Shown here in pieces: positions 7,396 to 11,036 of a DNA stretch of 11,036 nt. The notes below the pieces were generated by a model. The model saw only the letters and a list, made by a program, of their open reading frames with translations, ran no database searches and was not told the DNA's origin. A program made the translations under genes and the position numbers. Source of the stretch: JBCCMA01 sp039026595 (lineage in GTDB: Bacteria > Pseudomonadota > Gammaproteobacteria > Steroidobacterales > JBCCMA01); contig JBCCMA010000119.1 of NCBI GenBank assembly GCA_039026595.1, positions 1 to 11,036 on the forward strand, written 5' to 3'. Each line of letters starts with the position of its first letter. Position 1 is the stretch's first letter.

Positions 7396-8031
7396 ATGGT
7401 ATCAACGTGCGCGGTGTCTATGGACCTGTCTGAACGCCGACTCGCTGTCGCGGGCGTGCTGCTGCTTCTATTTGCGGTTCGTCTGATCGCGCATCGCGCG
7501 GCCGGTGGCATGGCACGCGATCAGTCTGATGGCATTGCACTCGAAGGCGGACGATCGGTGGCGCTGGCGCTCCGTCTGACCGTGCTCGTCTTCGGCCTGA
7601 TTCCGGCAGTCATATGGTGTGTCGCGCCGACACGCTTGCCGGGACAATTGGACTTGCCCGACATCACATACTGGGCCGCCCTCGCAAGCGCTTTGGCCGG
7701 CCTGCTTCTGCTCATATTCGTCCATCGTGCGCTGGGCCGACAATTCAGCGGGACACTGCACCTTCGTGACGATCATCAGCTGGTCACCCACGGTCCCTAT
7801 TCCCGCATCCGCCATCCCATGTACACCGCGTTTCTATTGCTGCTCGGCGGCCTCGCCACGCTGATCGGAAACGCATGGATTGCCGTGGTCCTGCTCGGCT
7901 CGCAAGTCTGGGTGCTGCTGGTGAGACTGCCGCTTGAGGAGGCGCAGCTTAACGAGCGGTTTGGGCAGGCGTGGCAGGAACACTGCCACCGAACGGGCCG
8001 ATTGTTGCCGCGGTGGCGCAACAGTCGGTAG
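7396..8031 (+). CDS. Membrane methyltransferase of the isoprenylcysteine/phospholipid methyltransferase (ICMT/PEMT) type
   Basis: This 211-aa protein has hydrophobic segments at about 16-33, 55-76, 90-111 and 142-178. The family signature lies in the last third: GPYSRIRHPMYTAF at 133-146, where RHPMY is the S-adenosylmethionine-binding motif. It is followed by EEAQLNERFGQAWQEH at 181-196 and a final basic RLLPRW, which is the conserved cytosolic helix pair. Known relatives methylate prenylcysteines, phosphatidylethanolamine or other small hydrophobic acceptors; bacterial members mostly have unknown substrates. ATG 7396 has AAAGG (7381-7385) ten bases upstream. ATG 7420 (MDLSERR, 203 aa) is an equally reasonable start because it directly precedes the first membrane helix. 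The stop lies 23 bases from the convergent transporter stop, so the two genes are not co-transcribed. Link to the phototrophy genes is not shown. Confidence 0.8.
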   Translation: MVSTCAVSMDLSERRLAVAGVLLLLFAVRLIAHRAAGGMARDQSDGIALEGGRSVALALRLTVLVFGLIPAVIWCVAPTRLPGQLDLPDITYWAALASALAGLLLLIFVHRALGRQFSGTLHLRDDHQLVTHGPYSRIRHPMYTAFLLLLGGLATLIGNAWIAVVLLGSQVWVLLVRLPLEEAQLNERFGQAWQEHCHRTGRLLPRWRNSR

Positions 8032-8054
8032 GCCAGCCGTGAGCGTAGGCGAGG

Positions 8055-9290
8055 TTAACGCTCGAACAGGAAGTAAAAGCTGTACGCAACGATCAGCGCC
8101 GGAACGGCGGTGTACAGCGTCGCGATGATCGATGCCCGCGGGGCCACCGCCATGGCCGGGAACAGCGCGTCGCCGTCGTTGGAAAGGGCATTGCCGATTT
8201 GCGCCGAGAGCGGAATCACGCCCTGCAGGTACAGCGTGGTGGTCAACACCTGCGGACCGCAGCCAGGAAGCAGTCCGATCAAAATGCCCATCAGCGGCAC
8301 GAACACGCCCACTGTCGCGAACGCGGCCTTAAGATCCCAACCGGCCCAGACGATGGTCAACTCAAACATCAAAAACGCGACAATCACCCAGACCGTCACA
8401 AAGCACGTGTCGATGGTGGTCTTGTCCCAGATGTAGTCGAGTGACTCGGTGTCGGTTCGGTTCACATAGCTCGCAATGGATGCCGGGTTGATGAACCACA
8501 GGAACAGCGACAGCAGTGCGCCTGTCACGCCAACGCCGAGCTCAAGACCCGGCACACCGAAAAAGGCGTCAATGTCCATCTGGAACGCCGCCATCAAACC
8601 GAACGTGATGCCCGGCACCAGCATGGCCAGCCACGGCCAATTGAGTTTGCCAAATCGATAAGACAAGGGCGTGGCGGATTTGGCGCTGTCGGCCACGCGG
8701 AGAAAATCGTACCCGTGGATGCGCTCGACGATGTAGCCCGACACGGTGCCCACCACCATGCTGAGCGCCATGATGCCAAGACCGGTCAGCGGTTCCTTGG
8801 CAATCAGCAGGAATGCCGCATCGCCCATGGTCGAGGTAAGCACTGCGACCACCGCACCGAAGCCAGCGCGACCGATGCTGAACTGCGTCATGACCATGAT
8901 CGCCCCGCCGCAGCCGGGCAAGGCGCCGAGCACCGCCGCAATCGGAATCTGGAATCGTCGGTACTTTTGCAGCAGGGCACCGGTATCGACCTTCAGGAAA
9001 TGCTCGAGGCTGTAAAAGATCAGCAGCGTCAGCGCCACGAAAACCGTCACCGATATGTAGGCCGACGACAGACTGGTCAGAAAGGCCTCACGGGTTGGTG
9101 CGCCGCCAAACAGCGGGATCGCCGTCAGCGACAGCGCGATCGCGTAGCGGCCCAGACGGGCGCGCGGCGACAGCGATGGGGAAATCTGCAGATACTCTGC
9201 GATCGTGGACGTATTCAAGGCGTCGAGTTCCGAGCTCGGTTCAGTTCGCCACGCATTAAACCGCCCCCTTTTGCGGAGTTCAAAGGGCAC
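8055..9290 (-). CDS. Putative manganese transporter (PF11449/ArsP_2-like, about 11 membrane segments)
   Basis: This strongly hydrophobic 411-aa membrane protein has two related halves. Half one has LPGCGGA (124-130) followed by STMGDAAF (153-160). Half two has LPGCGPQ (341-347) followed by SNDGDALF (370-377). This paired LPGCG...GDA arrangement is what I know from the family annotated as putative manganese transporter, formerly called arsenic efflux. A Vibrio manganese exporter, MneA, probably belongs here, but I recall this and have not verified it. The predicted role is Mn2+ export across the inner membrane. The start is uncertain. GTG 9290 lacks a ribosome site, and residues 1-40 are polar and poorly family-like. 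An in-frame TTG at 9218 overlaps the stop of a 13-codon leader ORF that has a strong ribosome site, giving a 387-aa alternative. The gene diverges from the acsF unit across 9291-9477. Confidence 0.78.
   Translation of the reverse strand: MPFELRKRGRFNAWRTEPSSELDALNTSTIAEYLQISPSLSPRARLGRYAIALSLTAIPLFGGAPTREAFLTSLSSAYISVTVFVALTLLIFYSLEHFLKVDTGALLQKYRRFQIPIAAVLGALPGCGGAIMVMTQFSIGRAGFGAVVAVLTSTMGDAAFLLIAKEPLTGLGIMALSMVVGTVSGYIVERIHGYDFLRVADSAKSATPLSYRFGKLNWPWLAMLVPGITFGLMAAFQMDIDAFFGVPGLELGVGVTGALLSLFLWFINPASIASYVNRTDTESLDYIWDKTTIDTCFVTVWVIVAFLMFELTIVWAGWDLKAAFATVGVFVPLMGILIGLLPGCGPQVLTTTLYLQGVIPLSAQIGNALSNDGDALFPAMAVAPRASIIATLYTAVPALIVAYSFYFLFER
9215..9256 (-). CDS. Possible 13-codon leader ORF inside the N-terminal coding region of the transporter
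   Basis: In another frame from the transporter, ATG at 9256-9254 is preceded by AAGGGGGCGG (complement of 9261-9270) at four bases. It encodes MRGELNRARNSTP and stops at TGA 9217-9215. The TGA overlaps an in-frame TTG (9218-9216) of the transporter as TTGA, a layout typical of translational coupling. This is the strongest ribosome site near the transporter start. It may be chance in GC-rich DNA. Confidence 0.22.
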   Translation of the reverse strand: MRGELNRARNSTP

Positions 9291-9359
9291 CAGTTTGGTC
9301 GCATATTCATGCCGATCAGCCGGGAATCCGGCCTCGCACGAAAGGTGCCATCAACGTCA

Positions 9360-9387
9360 TTGACAAATGTCAACTTACTCTTACACT
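9360..9387 (+). promoter_or_regulatory. Candidate promoter of the acsF unit with embedded PpsR/CrtJ-type operator
   Basis: A perfect -35 TTGACA (9360-9365), a 16-nt spacer and TACACT (9382-9387, four of six -10 bases) face the small gene and acsF, leaving an untranslated leader of roughly 80 bases. Within it, TGT (9368-9370), 12 bases and ACA (9383-9385) exactly match TGT-N12-ACA, the operator of PpsR/CrtJ, which represses bacteriochlorophyll genes in oxygen. Overlap with the -35/-10 region is how CrtJ sites are placed at known promoters such as bchC. A 14-bp dyad TTGACA-AA-TGTCAA (9360-9373) overlaps the same site. The motif match is seen; binding is inferred. Confidence 0.55.
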
Positions 9388-9477
9388 TTTGCGTCAAGAG
9401 ATAATGACAAGGCCACGCAGGATCCACGCCGGAAACGGTGCCGCTGGCTGCCACCTTCCATTATTCGGGGGCATCGC

Positions 9478-9774
9478 ATGGGACTTTTTTCTCGCTCGAC
9501 TGAAACCGCGCCGTGTGAAGTGGAGATCAGCCACTGCTTCGACAGCCTGCACGCGCACGTCAAGTTCCTGAACGGCGCAGTCGTCCACCCCGGCGATGAG
9601 GTGCTGGTGCACGGCGCCCCCGTCATGGCTCCCTACGGCGAGGTGGTTCGCGCGGAGCGCACCGCTACGATTACCCGCGCGTCAAGGCTTGAGCAGCTCT
9701 GGACGCGCCTGACGGGCGATTTCGAATTTATGGAGCTGTGTGAATTCTCGTTTTCTGAGGAGGTCAACGTATGA
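9478..9774 (+). CDS. Small protein preceding acsF; candidate cyclase subunit BciE
   Basis: This 98-aa soluble protein has no signal peptide or membrane segment. The start at ATG 9478 follows CGGGGGC (9466-9472) at a proper distance; the frame stays open back to 9367, but that 37-residue extension is basic and low in family character. Features are FDSLHAHVKFLNG (21-33), PGDEVLVHGAP (38-48), PYGE (52-55), a middle segment RTATITRAS, and WTRLTGDFEFMELCEFSF (75-92). The strand-rich pattern suggests a compact beta domain. Its TGA overlaps the acsF ATG (ATGA, 9771-9774), and the acsF ribosome site lies within it, so the two are translationally coupled. In alphaproteobacterial phototrophs, a small gene next to acsF encodes BciE, required for cyclase activity; I recall similar short proteins at this position. 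The identity as BciE rests on context and partial sequence memory, not a search. Confidence 0.72.
   Translation: MGLFSRSTETAPCEVEISHCFDSLHAHVKFLNGAVVHPGDEVLVHGAPVMAPYGEVVRAERTATITRASRLEQLWTRLTGDFEFMELCEFSFSEEVNV
9757..9764 (+). promoter_or_regulatory. Strong ribosome binding site of acsF inside the preceding gene
   Basis: GAGGAGGT lies six bases before the acsF ATG at 9771 and within the last codons of the 98-aa gene. Together with the ATGA stop/start overlap it fixes the acsF start and supports coupled translation of the two proteins. Confidence 0.85.
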
Positions 9775-10937
9775 GCCGCGCGGAAAAAGACCTGGTACAG
9801 GATGTGGCCGACAACGCCTCGACGACCCGCCTGGCCCACTCAGCAGATGCCACAGACGCCGACGAGGCGTTCAACGCGGCCAACTACCACGAGGCGATTG
9901 TGGACAGCGAGGGCGCGACCGCGCTCGCGATGCAGAACACGCTTCTGACGCCCCGCTTCTACACAACAGACTTTGATGCGCTGGACGCGATCGACGTCTC
10001 GCCCGTACGCGAGGAGTGGGACCAGCTCATCGCGCGCATGAAGTCCGACCCCAACAAGGGGCATTTCCGCAAGAACGAGGACTGGGACCGCATCGACTGG
10101 GACGGCATGGAGCCCAATCTGCGGGCGGAGTTCACCGACTTCCTCGTGTCCTCGTGCACTTCGGAGTTTTCCGGGTGCGTGCTGTACAAGGAGATGAAGC
10201 GCCGAGGCAAGAACAAGGACATCACCACGCTGTTCCAGCTCATGGCTCGCGATGAGGCCCGCCACGCCGGCTTCATCAACGATGCGCTGCGTGAGGCGGG
10301 CATTCAGGTCAATCTGGGCTTTCTGACCCGCAAGAAGAAGTACACCTTCTTCCGCCCCAAGTTCATTTTCTACGCGACGTACCTGTCGGAGAAGATTGGC
10401 TACGCGCGCTACATCACTATTTTCCGGCACCTAGAGAAGCACCCCGAATACCGCTTCCACCCCATTTTCAAATGGTTCAAAGAATGGTGTAACGACGAGT
10501 TTGGCCACGGCGAGGCCTTCGCCCTGCTGATGAAAACCGATCCAGCGCTGACGCGCGGCCATAACGTCCTGTGGATCAAATTTTTCCTGACAGCCGTGTA
10601 CTCGACCATGTATGTGCGCGACCACCAGAGACCCGTATTCCACGAGGCTCTGGGCGTCGATCCCGACTGGTACGCCGACTCGGTTTTCACCAAGACCAGC
10701 GAGATCTCAAAACAGGTGTTCCCGATCACACTGAACATCCAGCATCCGCGCTGGATGCGGGCGCTTAAGGCGCTGCGCGACGCCAACCGCGATCTGGACG
10801 TCGCAAAGCGTGAGAAAAAGCTGATCAAGCGCCTTGGCGCCACGGCCCGCATCGCTGCGGCGTTTGTGTCTCTCTACACCATCCCCGCGATCAAAAACGA
10901 TGTACCGCTGGAGACCCGTCTCGAGCCTATTTACTAG
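9771..10937 (+). CDS. acsF: Magnesium-protoporphyrin IX monomethyl ester (oxidative) cyclase, aerobic
   Basis: AcsF is the diiron enzyme that forms the isocyclic fifth ring of (bacterio)chlorophyll, turning Mg-protoporphyrin IX monomethyl ester into protochlorophyllide with O2 and reductant. The 388-aa protein carries the family core from LLTPRFYTTDFDALDAIDVS (58-77) onward. Ferritin-like iron ligands are visible: Glu132 (TSEFSGCVLY), Glu162/His165 (DEARHAGF), probably Glu207 (YLSEKIGYARY) and Glu243/His246 (NDEFGHGE). FHPIFKWF and TMYVRDHQRP are also typical. The N-terminus is about 25-30 residues longer than the Rubrivivax protein as I recall it, with an acidic, Ala-rich leader at 1-50. Gly245 replaces the Arg I remember as common in NDEFRHGE. 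The gene is coupled to the small upstream gene and shares its candidate PpsR-type promoter. The usual puh neighbours are not on its left. No terminator is evident after the stop. Confidence 0.96.
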   Translation: MSRAEKDLVQDVADNASTTRLAHSADATDADEAFNAANYHEAIVDSEGATALAMQNTLLTPRFYTTDFDALDAIDVSPVREEWDQLIARMKSDPNKGHFRKNEDWDRIDWDGMEPNLRAEFTDFLVSSCTSEFSGCVLYKEMKRRGKNKDITTLFQLMARDEARHAGFINDALREAGIQVNLGFLTRKKKYTFFRPKFIFYATYLSEKIGYARYITIFRHLEKHPEYRFHPIFKWFKEWCNDEFGHGEAFALLMKTDPALTRGHNVLWIKFFLTAVYSTMYVRDHQRPVFHEALGVDPDWYADSVFTKTSEISKQVFPITLNIQHPRWMRALKALRDANRDLDVAKREKKLIKRLGATARIAAAFVSLYTIPAIKNDVPLETRLEPIY

Positions 10938-10976
10938 CCCGGCAAGCTGATCAGCAACCCGAGTGGGGTTTCGGAC

Positions 10977-11036
10977 ATGGTTTCTGGCGCCCCGGACACA
11001 CGGTTAACGCAAAAGACCCGTGCCCCTGCCCCGCTA
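10977..11036 (+). CDS. Possible start of the next gene, cut by window end
   Basis: ATG 10977 opens a frame of 20 codons (MVSGAPDTRLTQKTRAPAPL) with no stop before the window ends. It begins 39 bases after the acsF stop, with GGGG (10965-10968) about eight bases upstream. The fragment is too short to recognise and does not resemble the start of PuhE or 5-aminolevulinate synthase as I know them. It may be non-coding. Confidence 0.25.
   Translation, partial: MVSGAPDTRLTQKTRAPAPL

Noticed and set aside
8041..8063. Hairpin GAGCGT...ACGCTC between methyltransferase and transporter stops
   Set aside because: The stem is only six pairs with an 11-base loop and no T-tract on either side; too weak to call a terminator.
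9427..9440. Small stem with GAAA tetraloop in the leader of the acsF unit
   Set aside because: A five-pair stem including one wobble pair is easily found by chance in GC-rich DNA, and nothing links it to regulation.
9291..9477. Manganese riboswitch (yybP-ykoY type) upstream of the transporter
   Set aside because: This class often precedes Mn exporters, but I could not find its conserved core or two-arm fold on the - strand of this gap.
10956..10970. Hairpin AACCC-GAGTG-GGGTT after acsF
   Set aside because: Five pairs with no following T-run; it does not support a terminator, and transcription may continue beyond the window.
1..11036. CRISPR arrays, tRNA or rRNA genes, or an anti-phage system
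   Set aside because: No regularly spaced direct repeats, no tRNA-like or rRNA-like sequence, and no nuclease, reverse transcriptase, toxin or similar defence gene were recognised on either strand.

Overview
The window looks like chromosomal DNA from a GC-rich proteobacterium that can make bacteriochlorophyll. The key evidence is a clear acsF gene (aerobic Mg-protoporphyrin IX monomethyl ester cyclase) at the right end, preceded by a small overlapping gene. The remaining genes (S9 peptidase, secreted trypsin-like protease with P-domain, thrombospondin type 3 and dockerin-like tail, TonB-C/TPR protein) are typical of marine or soil Gammaproteobacteria that degrade protein. An aerobic anoxygenic phototroph is therefore the best guess; the class assignment is inference.

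Layout from left to right. (1) Positions 1-250 hold the 3' end of an IS3-family transposase and, 122 bp further on, a second decayed copy of the same tail. (2) A + strand pair follows: a secreted TPR protein with a TonB C-terminal domain (411-1772), then a cytoplasmic prolyl-oligopeptidase-family (S9) peptidase (1818-3821). A strong GC hairpin (3825-3852) separates these from the convergent next gene. (3) Two genes lie on the - strand: a multidomain secreted serine protease (3873-6149) and a secreted polysaccharide deacetylase (6303-7247). The 153-bp gap between them carries three perfect 12-bp palindromes. (4) A + strand membrane methyltransferase of the isoprenylcysteine methyltransferase type (7396-8031) converges on a - strand putative manganese transporter (8055-9290). 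(5) From the divergent promoter region 9291-9477, a two-gene + strand unit begins: a 98-aa protein (candidate cyclase subunit BciE) that overlaps acsF by ATGA (9478-10937). A possible new reading frame starts at 10977 and runs off the window.

The most interesting part is the right end. The only promoter-like sequence upstream of the acsF unit (TTGACA, 16 nt, TACACT) contains an exact TGT-N12-ACA match, the known target of the aerobic photosynthesis repressor PpsR/CrtJ. The usual proteobacterial neighbours of acsF (puhA/B/C) are absent on the left and replaced by a divergent putative manganese transporter, so this is either an edge of the photosynthesis cluster or a detached cyclase unit. The two secreted enzymes and the S9 peptidase suggest a separate left-hand theme of extracellular polymer breakdown followed by intracellular peptide processing.
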